Assembly (NCBI RefSeq): GCF_003116035.1
Contig: NZ_LGQW01000015.1
Location: forward strand, 800,096 to 864,095
Direction: 5' to 3'
From: Azospirillum sp. TSH64
GTDB taxonomy: Bacteria > Pseudomonadota > Alphaproteobacteria > Azospirillales > Azospirillaceae
DNA: 64,000 bases
In this document: positions 1-8,326 of the stretch, piece by piece
How positions within the stretch are numbered: the first letter of the stretch is position 1
How the letters are laid out: each line of letters begins with the position of its first letter
Position numbers and translations under genes: made by a program
The notes under the pieces: model-generated
The model's input: the letters and a program-made list of their open reading frames with translations, nothing else
Databases searched by the model: none
Told to the model about the DNA's origin: nothing

Positions 1-198
1 TGCCGGGCCGATGGAGACCACCACGATCTCGGTCGCCTTTCCGGCTTCCTTGAGACGGACCGCCTCTTCGACGGCAATCTCGTCGAAGGGGTTCATCGAG
101 AACTTCACGTTCGACGTCTCGACCCCGGACTGGTCGGTCTTCACCCGGATCTTGACGTTGTAGTCGACGACGCGCTTCACGGCGCAGAGGATCTTCAT
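1..198 (-). CDS. etfB: Electron transfer flavoprotein, beta subunit (partial, N-terminal 66 residues)
   Basis: The visible part encodes the N-terminus of EtfB, the small subunit of the ETF heterodimer. ETF takes electrons from acyl-CoA and other flavin dehydrogenases and passes them to ETF-ubiquinone oxidoreductase. The start [20 protein letters not shown] and the [16 protein letters not shown] segment are characteristic of the family. The gene is leftward and cut by the window edge, so the rest and any etfA partner lie outside. It follows the acyl-CoA synthetase on the same strand after about 140 bases, which suits a fatty-acid oxidation context, although co-transcription is only an inference. 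Confidence 0.9.
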   Translation of the reverse strand, partial: MKILCAVKRVVDYNVKIRVKTDQSGVETSNVKFSMNPFDEIAVEEAVRLKEAGKATEIVVVSIGPA

Positions 199-340
199 GG
201 CGCGGGTCCCTTTGGAAATGGGCGGCGTGCAGGCATGGGACGGTCTTGCCCCGCTCTCTCCCCCGTCAGATGGGGGCGAGAGCGGGCGCTTTGGCCGACA
301 TGCAGGTAAGGGTCAGGGAAAGGGCAATGCGCCCCGCCCC

Positions 341-2005
341 TTACAGACCCTCGGTCTGCTTGCGCAGGACGTATTTCTGGATCTTGCCCGTCGAGGTCTT
401 CGGCAGCGGGCCGAACACCACCGTGCGCGGGCATTTGAAGTGGGCCATGTGCGACCGGCAGAAGGCGATGATGTCGGCCTCGGTTGCGGTGGCGCCGTCC
501 TTCAGCGTGACGAAGGCGCAGGGCGTCTCGCCCCACTTCTCGTCATGACGGGCGACGACCGCGGCCTCCAGCACCTCGGGGTGCTTGTAGAGGACATCCT
601 CCACCTCGATGGACGAGATGTTCTCGCCGCCGGAGATGATGATGTCCTTCGAGCGGTCCTTGATCTCGACATAGCCGTCCTCATGCCAGACGGCGAGGTC
701 GCCGGTGTGGAACCAGCCGCCGGCAAAGGCCTCTTCGGTCGCCTTGGGGTTCTTCAGATAGCCCTTCATGACGTTGTTGCCGCGCATCATGATCTCGCCC
801 ATCGTCCGGCCGTCCTTCGGCACCGGCTCCAGCGTGAAGGGATCGGCGACGACCACCGCCTCCAGCATCGGGCCGCGCACGCCCTGGCGCGCCTTGATCG
901 CCGCCTTCTCGTCCAGCGACAGGCCGTCCCAGCGGTCGTGCCAGACGCAGACCACGGTCGGTCCGTAGCATTCGGTCAGGCCGTAGACATGGGTGACTTC
1001 CCAGCCCATGCGCTCCATCCCGGCGATGACGGCGGCGGGCGGGGCAGCACCCGCGACCATCACCTTGACCTTCTGCTCGATGCCCTGCTTCAGCTCGGCC
1101 GGGGCATTGTTCAGCATGTTGAGGACGATGGGCGCGCCGCAGAAGTTGGTCACCCGCTCGTCGCGGATCAGCGTCAGCACGGCGTCGGGGCGGACCTGAC
1201 GCAGACACACGGCGGTACCGGCGGTGACCGCGATGGTCCAGGGGAAGCACCAGCCGTTGCAGTGGAACATCGGCAGGGTCCACAGATACACGGGCGCATC
1301 GCCCATGTTCCAGGACAGCGCGTTCGACACCGCGTTCAGGTAGGCGCCGCGGTGGTGATAGACGACGCCCTTCGGGTTGCCGGTGGTGCCGGAGGTGTAG
1401 TTCAGTGCGATGGCCTGCCATTCGTCGGCCGGCAGGGTCCAAGGGTGTTCGGCACCGACATCGCTGATGAAGGCCTCGTAATCGCGGTCGCCGATCAGTT
1501 CGCCGCCGCTGTAGGTCGGATCGTCGATATCCACCACCGGAATCGGCGCGTCGAGCAGAGCCAGCGCCTTCTTCGCGACCCCGGAGAACTCGCGGTCGAC
1601 TATCAGGATCTTCGCCTCGCCATGCTTCAGGATGAAGGCGATGGCCTCCGCGTCCAGGCGGGTGTTGACAGCATTCAGCACGGCGCCGGCCAGCGGCACG
1701 CCGAAATGGGCCTCGAACAGTTCCGGCGTGTTGGCGGCCAGCATGGCGACGGTGTCGCCGGTGCCGATCCCCACATTCGCCAGCGCCGCGGCCAGACGGC
1801 GCACGCGGACGAAGGTCTCGGCCCAGGTCCGCCGGACCGGGCCATGGACGACGGCCAGCCGGTCGGGCCACACGGCGGCGGCGCGCTCCAGGAAGGTCAG
1901 CGGCGTCAGGGCGACGAAATTGGCAGCGTTGCGGTCGAGGTTTCGCTCGTACGGGTTTACGCTGGCATCGACGCTTTGAATCGCTGCGGCGGCAGTTTCA
2001 CTCAT
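341..2005 (-). CDS. Acyl-CoA synthetase, AMP-forming (AlkK/DmdB-like)
   Basis: This 554-residue adenylate-forming ligase should activate a medium-chain or methylmercapto-type carboxylic acid to its acyl-CoA through an acyl-AMP. The phosphate-binding motif YTSGTTGNPKG lies at about residues 203-213. The hinge region GWFHTGDL is near 430-437, followed by DRSKDIIISGGENI at 450-463. The C-terminal catalytic lysine is in TSTGKIQK, near 541. The frame is open further upstream, but ATG at 2005 is preferred because GGGGAG lies eight bases before it and the protein then begins like its family. It sits between a two-component system with an ActP symporter operon beyond it and etfB, which suggests carboxylate catabolism. 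The exact substrate cannot be read from sequence. Confidence 0.88.
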   Translation of the reverse strand: MSETAAAAIQSVDASVNPYERNLDRNAANFVALTPLTFLERAAAVWPDRLAVVHGPVRRTWAETFVRVRRLAAALANVGIGTGDTVAMLAANTPELFEAHFGVPLAGAVLNAVNTRLDAEAIAFILKHGEAKILIVDREFSGVAKKALALLDAPIPVVDIDDPTYSGGELIGDRDYEAFISDVGAEHPWTLPADEWQAIALNYTSGTTGNPKGVVYHHRGAYLNAVSNALSWNMGDAPVYLWTLPMFHCNGWCFPWTIAVTAGTAVCLRQVRPDAVLTLIRDERVTNFCGAPIVLNMLNNAPAELKQGIEQKVKVMVAGAAPPAAVIAGMERMGWEVTHVYGLTECYGPTVVCVWHDRWDGLSLDEKAAIKARQGVRGPMLEAVVVADPFTLEPVPKDGRTMGEIMMRGNNVMKGYLKNPKATEEAFAGGWFHTGDLAVWHEDGYVEIKDRSKDIIISGGENISSIEVEDVLYKHPEVLEAAVVARHDEKWGETPCAFVTLKDGATATEADIIAFCRSHMAHFKCPRTVVFGPLPKTSTGKIQKYVLRKQTEGL

Positions 2006-2162
2006 CGGACCGTTCTCCCCAGGGGTTCTTTGTTGCGCGCCGGCATTGGGCGCGGCGGTGTTGGAAACAGCCTGTACCAGATCAGCTTTGCGCAACTTTC
2101 TCAGGATTATGACCAATTGTTATTGAGGATGTTGCGGCGCAAACGCAGGGGTGGCGCCACTT

Positions 2163-2885
2163 TCAGCGCAGCCAGCTCACGTCGCCGGCAAACAGGTAGC
2201 CGGCACCATAGACCGTCTTGATCAGCCGCGGCGCGCGGGGATCCTCCTCGATCTTCTTGCGGATGCGCGAGATGCGGACGTCGATGCTGCGGTCGTAGGG
2301 GAAATCGTCGCGATCCTGATCCGGGCCCTGGAGATGCTCGCGCGACAGCACGCGCTTGGGCGCCTTCAGCAGCATCAGCAGAAGCGAGGCCTCCGCCGCG
2401 GTCAGGCTCTCCTGCCGGCCATCGTCGGCGGTCAGCGTCAGGTTGCCGAGATCGAACACCCAGGGACCGAAGCGCGCCCGTGCGGTGTCCGCGGCGGCAG
2501 TCGCTCCGGCCAGCTGCTCGCGGCGACGGATGGCGCTGTTGACGCGGGCGACCAGCTCCCGCGGCTCGAACGGCTTCACGATGTAATCGTCGGCGCCAAG
2601 CTCCAGCCCCAGCACCCGGTCGGAGGTGCCGCCGCGCCCGGACAGGATGATGACGCCGAAGCGCACATCCTCCCACAGCTCGCGCACCAGGGTCAGACCG
2701 TCCATGTCCGGCAATCCGAGATCGACCAGACAGAGGTCGGGGGCCTGGCGCTGGATCGCCGTCCGCGCCTCCCGCCCGCTGGCCCAGCCGGTCACCTCAT
2801 AGCCGTAGCTCTCCAGCACCTCCGTCACCAGCCGCCGGATGTCGGCCTCGTCCTCGATCACATAGATGCGCTTCTTCTGTCCCAC
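2163..2885 (-). CDS. OmpR-family response regulator
   Basis: A 240-residue two-domain regulator. The receiver domain occupies residues 6-120, with an acidic pocket (EDE near 11-13) and the probable phospho-acceptor Asp55 in LCLVDLGLPDMDG. A winged-helix DNA-binding domain spans about 135-235. The start is GTG, preceded by GAGGGGAAA at normal spacing. It lies 79 bases downstream of the hybrid kinase gene on the same strand, so the two are probably co-transcribed and form a phosphorelay. The divergent neighbours are DUF485 and ActP, so control of carboxylate uptake is the natural guess. Confidence 0.9.
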   Translation of the reverse strand: MGQKKRIYVIEDEADIRRLVTEVLESYGYEVTGWASGREARTAIQRQAPDLCLVDLGLPDMDGLTLVRELWEDVRFGVIILSGRGGTSDRVLGLELGADDYIVKPFEPRELVARVNSAIRRREQLAGATAAADTARARFGPWVFDLGNLTLTADDGRQESLTAAEASLLLMLLKAPKRVLSREHLQGPDQDRDDFPYDRSIDVRISRIRKKIEEDPRAPRLIKTVYGAGYLFAGDVSWLR

Positions 2886-2964
2886 GCGCGTTTCCCCTCG
2901 GCACTCGTCGCCCTGCTTTTTTCCAGGTGCGTTCTATTGGGTGCGTTCTATTTGCCCGATTGTA

Positions 2965-5817
2965 TCAAGCCGGCGCGGGTTCGGCGGCGTGGCCGATGGC
3001 CGCCACCAGGTCCCGCTTGTCCCATGGCTTGCGCAGTATGACGGCATCGGCGGGAACGTCGCCATACTCGACAGCGAATCCACTGACCAGAACCACCCGC
3101 ATGGCCGGGCGCAGCAGCCGGGCGCGCCGCGCCAGTTCCACCCCCGACAGGCCGGGCATCACGATGTCGGAGACCAGCAGCGACAGCCCGTCGATCTGCT
3201 CCACCAGCTCCGCCGCCTCGTCGCCACTCGCAGCCTCCACCACCGAGAAGCCGAGGTCGACCAGCTGCTGCCGCATCACCTGCCGGACATCGTCATTGTC
3301 CTCCGCCACCAGCGCCAGCTGGCCGGACCAGCCTCCGGGCTGCGGTTCGGCCGTTGCCGTTTCGGCCTCCTGCAGGCGGGGCACCGGTTCGGCACGCGGC
3401 AGCAGCAGGGTAACGGTCGTCCCCTCCTCCGGCCGGCTGTCGATGCGCAGGTAGCCGCGCGACTGCTTGACGAAGCCGTAGACCATCGACAGCCCCAGGC
3501 CGGAGCCGAGGGCCTTCGTCGTGAAGAAGGGCTCCACCGCGCGGGCCAACGCCTCAGGCGTGAAGCCGGTGCCGGTGTCGGTGACACGGATTTCCAGATA
3601 ATCGTCGGGCCGGACCGGCTCGTCGAAGGACTGATCGCCCTCCAGCTTGCGGATGCCGACCGCGATGTCGAGCCGACCGCCAATGGGCATGGCGTCGCGC
3701 GCGTTGATGGCGAGGTTGACCAGCGCGTTCTCCAGCTGGGTCTGGTCGGCTATGGTCCAGCAGTCCCGCCCCTCCTCCGGCACCCCGATGGCGATGGAAC
3801 TGGGGAAGGAGCGGCGCAGCAGAACCGCCATGTCGCGCAAGAGGCCGCAAAGCTCGATCGGCTCCGGCTTCAGCGGCTGCTGGCGGGAGAAGGCGAGCAG
3901 GCGGGCGGTGATGTCGGCACCACGGCGGCCGGCGCGCTGGGCCGGCTCCAGATAGGCTTCGAGCCCCTCCACCGCCGCGTAGCGGTCGCGCGCCGCCGAC
4001 AGGTTGCCGATGATGATCGACAGTAGGTTGTTGAAGTCGTGCGCCAGTCCGCCGGACAGCTGGCCAACCGCCTTCAACCGCTGCGCCTCCACCAGCTGGC
4101 GCTCGGTCTGCTTCTCGTCGGTGACGTCGAGGGTCAGGACGAACAGACCGGTGACCGCGCCCTCCTCGCCCAAGCCATGCACCCGGCCCTCCCCGCGGTG
4201 GGGAATGAGTGTAGTCTTGGTCACCATCTCGCGCCCGTCGCGCGGGAAGGCGTATGCGAAGGTGACCACCTCCCCCGACAGGCAGCGGTCCAGATGGGGA
4301 CGCAACGCCGCCATCGCCCGACGACCGACGACCGACGCCAAGTCACGGCCGATGACCGACGCCTTGTCGCGACCGACCAGGTCTGCCCAGCGCAGGTTGG
4401 CGAAGGTCAGCCGACCGTCGCGGTCCAGTCCGGCGATGCTGGCGGGGATCGCATCCAGGATCACGCGCTGCCGGGTCTCCGCCTCCGCCAATGCGGCGGT
4501 GCGGTCGCGCACCCGGCTGTCCAGCGTGGCGACGGTGTCGCGCAGCTGGCGCACCATGCCGTCGAAGGAGGCGGCCAGCAGGCCGATCTCGTCGCCGCGG
4601 CGGATGCCGCTCTGGGCACCGAGGTCTCCGGCCCTCACCTGCACCGCGGTGTCGGCCAGCCGGCGCAGCGGCCGCACCAGCCGCCCGACCGCGATGTAGC
4701 CCAGCAGGCTTCCCGCCGCCATCAGCGCCATGCCGATGGCGAGGATGCGGTTGCCCAGCACCACCGACGACCGCCGCAGCTCGTCGACATAGACCGACGA
4801 GGCGATGTACCAGTCGAACCCCTCGAAATGCCGGACCCAGCTGATCTTCTCGTAGGCGTAATTGCCGGGATCGTCGGGCTTGTCCCACAGATAGGTCAGC
4901 GGCTCCCCCTTTGCCGCGGCGACCTTCAAATCCTCGGCGATGGGACGGCCGGTGGCGGAGTTCAGCCGGTCGCCGAAGGCCGTGCCCTCGATGTTCGAAT
5001 TCGGGTGGATGATCATCCGGTTCGCCGAATCGAAGATATAGAGATAGCCGGTGCGGGCGATCCGCAGCTTGCGCAGGGCCTGGCGCAGATCCTCGATGGC
5101 GTCGGCCTTGCGCCGCTCCACCTCGGCATCGACATCGGCCAGATAGGCGCCGGTGCCGACGATGATGCCGCGCCTGGGCAAATCCTTGAAGAAGCTGAGC
5201 TTCGGCGCCCGCTCGTCGCCGTTCGGCCGCCACCACGGATAGGTCTGGAACCCCTCCCCCTCGCGCTTGGCGGTGGCGACAATGGTGGGCAGGATGTGGC
5301 GGCCCAGATTGTCGCGCAGATCGTCGGCCTTGCGCCCCTGATAGTCCGGCGAGGGGTGCGACAGGATCACCGAATCGTAGCCGATGGCCCACACATAGTC
5401 GCCGTTGCCGTAGCGGAAGGCGTGCAGCCCCTCCATCGCTTCGCGCCTTGCCTGCTCCATCGTGATCTCGCCGCGGTCGGCGCGGGCATAGACATGCTCG
5501 ATATAGCCGACCGCCAGTTCCAGCACGTCGCGCAGCCGGGTCTTGTAGGAATCGACGGTCGCCACCCGCTGCTCCTCCAGCCCGCCGCGGATGCGGCTGA
5601 CCAGTTCAAACACGTTGTCGAGGATGGTGCGGCTGGCGTCGCGTTCGATCTCGTAGGCCTTCTCCTCGATGAAGGGGACCGAGAAGACGTAGGCCGCCGC
5701 GGAGAACAGCCCGAGCGAGACCAGGATCGCCGAGAACAGCCGGAGGAACAGGGGCGAACGGATCATTTTCCGGGCGGGGGTGGCGGAATGCGGGGGCGAT
5801 GGAATCCCCGCCATCAT
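2965..5817 (-). CDS. Hybrid histidine kinase with periplasmic Cache domains, HAMP, PAS and receiver
   Basis: About 950 residues. A first membrane helix (about residues 24-46) is followed by a large periplasmic sensor of two Cache-type repeats (about 50-345, including YGNGDYVWAIGY and ARTGYLYIFDS). A second helix lies near 354-378, then HAMP, a PAS domain, a HisKA dimerisation domain with GGLAHDFNNLL (phospho-His near 593), an HATPase domain and a C-terminal receiver (LVSDIVMPG). The longest frame begins at a TTG at 5841. ATG at 5817 or 5814 follows GGTGAAGCTGGA and is preferred; ATG at 5766 is also possible. Cache domains commonly bind small organic acids or amino acids. The divergent actP operon suggests short carboxylates as ligand, which is inference. 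Confidence 0.88.
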   Translation of the reverse strand: MMAGIPSPPHSATPARKMIRSPLFLRLFSAILVSLGLFSAAAYVFSVPFIEEKAYEIERDASRTILDNVFELVSRIRGGLEEQRVATVDSYKTRLRDVLELAVGYIEHVYARADRGEITMEQARREAMEGLHAFRYGNGDYVWAIGYDSVILSHPSPDYQGRKADDLRDNLGRHILPTIVATAKREGEGFQTYPWWRPNGDERAPKLSFFKDLPRRGIIVGTGAYLADVDAEVERRKADAIEDLRQALRKLRIARTGYLYIFDSANRMIIHPNSNIEGTAFGDRLNSATGRPIAEDLKVAAAKGEPLTYLWDKPDDPGNYAYEKISWVRHFEGFDWYIASSVYVDELRRSSVVLGNRILAIGMALMAAGSLLGYIAVGRLVRPLRRLADTAVQVRAGDLGAQSGIRRGDEIGLLAASFDGMVRQLRDTVATLDSRVRDRTAALAEAETRQRVILDAIPASIAGLDRDGRLTFANLRWADLVGRDKASVIGRDLASVVGRRAMAALRPHLDRCLSGEVVTFAYAFPRDGREMVTKTTLIPHRGEGRVHGLGEEGAVTGLFVLTLDVTDEKQTERQLVEAQRLKAVGQLSGGLAHDFNNLLSIIIGNLSAARDRYAAVEGLEAYLEPAQRAGRRGADITARLLAFSRQQPLKPEPIELCGLLRDMAVLLRRSFPSSIAIGVPEEGRDCWTIADQTQLENALVNLAINARDAMPIGGRLDIAVGIRKLEGDQSFDEPVRPDDYLEIRVTDTGTGFTPEALARAVEPFFTTKALGSGLGLSMVYGFVKQSRGYLRIDSRPEEGTTVTLLLPRAEPVPRLQEAETATAEPQPGGWSGQLALVAEDNDDVRQVMRQQLVDLGFSVVEAASGDEAAELVEQIDGLSLLVSDIVMPGLSGVELARRARLLRPAMRVVLVSGFAVEYGDVPADAVILRKPWDKRDLVAAIGHAAEPAPA

Positions 5818-5891
5818 TCCAGCTTCACCGCCGCGGCTCAACGCGAATCAGTGGGATTGTTGCCTGAATTACCCTGAAACAATTCGTCATA

Positions 5892-5902
5892 TTTCCGGGA
5901 AA
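5892..5902. promoter_or_regulatory. Small inverted repeat in the kinase/actP divergent promoter region
   Basis: The gap between the hybrid kinase and the DUF485-actP operon must hold both promoters. It contains TTTCC-N-GGAAA, a short dyad that could be an operator. I see no convincing sigma-54 or sigma-70 box, and an 11-base dyad can easily occur by chance. Confidence 0.25.
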
Positions 5903-5983
5903 TTTGCGAAACAGTGTTTTGTTAGCCGGAAGGACATAAGCCCAAACAGGGCGACACAAGGACGTTCAGCGTCTGGAGGAAAC

Positions 5984-6307
5984 ATGCACTCCCCCGCCAA
6001 CACTCCCGTCTACGAGAGGGTTCGCCGGAACCCCAAATTCCACGAGCTGGTGCGCCAGCGCAGCCGGCTGGCCCTGGTCCTGTCGGCCATCGTGCTGGTC
6101 GGCTACTACGCCTTCATGATGGTGGTCGCCTTCGCTCCCGGCCTGCTGCACAAGCCGATGTCCGACGAGTCGTCGCTGAGCGTCGGCTTCCCCATCGGGG
6201 CGGCGATCATCATCCTGTCCTGGCTGCTGACCGGCGTCTATTCCCATTTCGCCAACGGCCGCTTCCAGGACCTGACCGACGAGATCACGCGGGAGACGCT
6301 GCAATGA
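5984..6307 (+). CDS. DUF485 inner-membrane protein, partner of ActP
   Basis: A 107-residue membrane protein with two hydrophobic helices, near residues 28-52 and 70-92, and a conserved N-terminal segment ([15 protein letters not shown]). This is the layout of the DUF485/YjcH family, which is almost always encoded just upstream of acetate/cation symporters. The frame is open from 5780, but ATG at 5984 is chosen because GGAGGA lies directly upstream at ideal spacing. Its stop overlaps the actP start as ATGA, so the two are translationally coupled. The molecular role of the family is not established; it may assist the symporter. Confidence 0.9.
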   Translation: MHSPANTPVYERVRRNPKFHELVRQRSRLALVLSAIVLVGYYAFMMVVAFAPGLLHKPMSDESSLSVGFPIGAAIIILSWLLTGVYSHFANGRFQDLTDEITRETLQ

Positions 6308-7986
6308 TCGCCCGCCGGATCCTTGTTGCGGCCAGCGCCGCCATCCTGGCCGCCGCCCTGTCTGCCGTGCCGGCGCTGGCCGCCGGCGATGTCGGGCAGC
6401 TGGAAAAGCAGCCGATCAACCTGTCGGCCATCGGCATGTTCATCGCCTTCGTGGTGATGACGCTGGGCATCACCTATTGGGCGGCCAGCCGCACCCGGTC
6501 CACCTCCGACTTCTACACCGCGGGCGGCGGCATCACCGGCTTCCAGAACGGCTTGGCGATTGCTGGCGACTACATGTCGGCGGCGACGCTGCTCGGCCTG
6601 TCGAGCCTGGTGTTCGCCAAGGGCTATGACGGCTTCGTCTACACCATCAGCTTCTTCGTCGGCTGGCCGATCATCCTGTTCCTGCTGGCCGAACGGCTGC
6701 GCAACCTCGGCCACTTCACCTTCGCCGACATCGCCTCATACCGGCTGGACCAGGGCAAGATCCGCACTTTCGCCGCCATCGGCTCGCTGACGGTGGTGTG
6801 CTTCTACCTGATCGTCCAGATGGTCGGCGCCGGCCAGCTGATCAAGCTGCTGTTCGGGCTGGACTACAATGTCGCGGTGATCGTGGTCGGCGTTCTGATG
6901 GTGGTCTATGTCACCTTCGGCGGCATGATCGCCACCACCTGGGTGCAGATCATCAAGGCGGTGCTCCTGCTGGGCGGCGGCATCCTGCTGGCTTTCCTGG
7001 CCCTGTCCCGCTTCGGCTTCAGCCTGGAGGCCATCGCCAGGAGCGCCATCGCCTCCCACAAGGACGGCGTGAAGATCATGGGGCCGGGCACGCTGCTGGC
7101 CGACCCGGTATCGGCGGTGTCGCTGTCGCTGGGCCTGCTGTTCGGCACCGCCGCCCTGCCGCACATCATGATGCGCTTCTTCACCGTCCCCAACGCGCGC
7201 GAGGCCCGCAAGTCGGTCTTCTACGCCTCGGGCTTCATCGGCTTCTTCTTCCTGATCGTCTGCGTGCTGGGCATGGCGGCGATCACCATCGTCGGCACCG
7301 ACCCGCAGTTCTTCGAAGGCGGCAAGGTCGGCGGCAAGCTCATCGGCGGCGGCAACATGCCGGTGATGCATCTGGCCAAGGCGCTGGGCGGCGACCTGTT
7401 CCTGGGTTTCCTGTCGGCGGTCGCCTTCGCCACCATCCTGGCGGTGGTGTCGGGTCTGGCGCTGGCCGGCGCGTCCGCCATCGCCCACGACCTCTACGCC
7501 CGCGTCATCCGCAAGGGCGAGGCGACGGAGCGCGAGGAGATGCGCGTGTCCAAGATCGCCTCGCTGGTGCTGGGCGTCCTGGCCGTCGTGCTGGGCATCG
7601 CCTTCGAGAAGCAGAACGTCGCCTTCCTGGTCGGGCTGACCTTCGGCGTCGCGGCGTCGGTGAACTTCCCGGTGCTGATCCTGTCGATGTACTGGAAGGG
7701 GCTGACCACGCGCGGCGCGCTGGCGGGCGGCATCGCCGGCCTGATCTCCGCAGTGACGCTGGTCATCCTGTCCAACGCCGTGTGGGTGGTGGTGCTGAAC
7801 AACCCGGCCCCCATCTTCCCCTACGAGCAGCCGGCCCTGTTCTCGATGACGCTGGCCTTCATCGTCACCATCGTCGTCTCGAAGCTGGACAGCAGCGCGT
7901 CGGCCCGTGCCGAGCGCGAGGCCTTCGAGGACCAGTTCGTCCGCTCCCAGACCGGCATCGGTGCCGCCGCCGCGGCCAAGCACTGA
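6304..7986 (+). CDS. actP: Cation/acetate symporter of the sodium:solute symporter family
   Basis: A 560-residue polytopic protein of the SSS family with an N-terminal signal-like helix ending near [10 protein letters not shown] and about 13 further membrane segments. Family signatures include the early segment [20 protein letters not shown] and [17 protein letters not shown]. It is closest in layout to ActP/MctP carriers that import acetate, glycolate, propionate or related monocarboxylates with a cation. It is coupled by a four-base overlap to the DUF485 gene and followed by a strong hairpin. The divergent Cache kinase/regulator pair is the likely control system. Confidence 0.92.
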   Translation: MIARRILVAASAAILAAALSAVPALAAGDVGQLEKQPINLSAIGMFIAFVVMTLGITYWAASRTRSTSDFYTAGGGITGFQNGLAIAGDYMSAATLLGLSSLVFAKGYDGFVYTISFFVGWPIILFLLAERLRNLGHFTFADIASYRLDQGKIRTFAAIGSLTVVCFYLIVQMVGAGQLIKLLFGLDYNVAVIVVGVLMVVYVTFGGMIATTWVQIIKAVLLLGGGILLAFLALSRFGFSLEAIARSAIASHKDGVKIMGPGTLLADPVSAVSLSLGLLFGTAALPHIMMRFFTVPNAREARKSVFYASGFIGFFFLIVCVLGMAAITIVGTDPQFFEGGKVGGKLIGGGNMPVMHLAKALGGDLFLGFLSAVAFATILAVVSGLALAGASAIAHDLYARVIRKGEATEREEMRVSKIASLVLGVLAVVLGIAFEKQNVAFLVGLTFGVAASVNFPVLILSMYWKGLTTRGALAGGIAGLISAVTLVILSNAVWVVVLNNPAPIFPYEQPALFSMTLAFIVTIVVSKLDSSASARAEREAFEDQFVRSQTGIGAAAAAKH

Positions 7987-8021
7987 TCCCCTGACGGCCC
8001 GACGGCCCGGCACATTTTAGC

Positions 8022-8062
8022 GGAAAGGCGCTCTTCTCCAGTCCGGGGAAGGGCGCCTTTCC
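8022..8062. terminator. Bidirectional terminator between actP and a convergent small gene
   Basis: Perfect 10-bp arms GGAAAGGCGC and GCGCCTTTCC (8022-8031 and 8053-8062) enclose a partly paired loop. It lies 35 bases after actP and ends just before the stop of the convergent gene. There is no long U-run on either side, so efficiency is uncertain. Confidence 0.7.
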
Positions 8063-8067
8063 TTATG

Positions 8068-8289
8068 TCAGCCGGCCGAGACGCTGTTGTCCTTGCGGCG
8101 CGACAGCTGGATCTGCCCGTCCAGGCATTTGACGTAGCCGGTCTTACCCGGCTTCAGCCCGTCCAGGATGGTGACCAGCGCGCGGGGGATCGCCGCGAAT
8201 TCCTTGGAGCCGCGCGACTGGCCGTTGTAGGCGGCGATGTGTGTGCGCAGCGTCTCCTTGGACACCGGCTTCCCGTCATTCCCGATCAT
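8068..8289 (-). CDS. Small hypothetical protein, 73 aa
   Basis: A short basic protein with no recognised domain. Visible features are an N-terminal segment SKETLRTHIAAYNGQSRGS and a C-terminal stretch VKCLDGQIQLSRRK. The frame is open upstream to 8439 but overlaps the end of the kinase gene there. ATG at 8289 follows AAAGGCGGA and leaves a 37-base gap to the kinase stop, so it could be the last gene of that operon. Codon choice matches neighbouring genes, which supports it being real. Function unknown. Confidence 0.6.
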   Translation of the reverse strand: MIGNDGKPVSKETLRTHIAAYNGQSRGSKEFAAIPRALVTILDGLKPGKTGYVKCLDGQIQLSRRKDNSVSAG

Positions 8290-8326
8290 CTCGTCCGCCT
8301 TTCGATGCTCTTGACCGCCGACAGGC

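Noticed and set aside
197..2221. A 674-codon rightward frame opposite the acyl-CoA synthetase
   Set aside because: It is a shadow of the leftward gene, which has complete adenylate-forming motifs; the rightward protein shows only low-complexity sequence.
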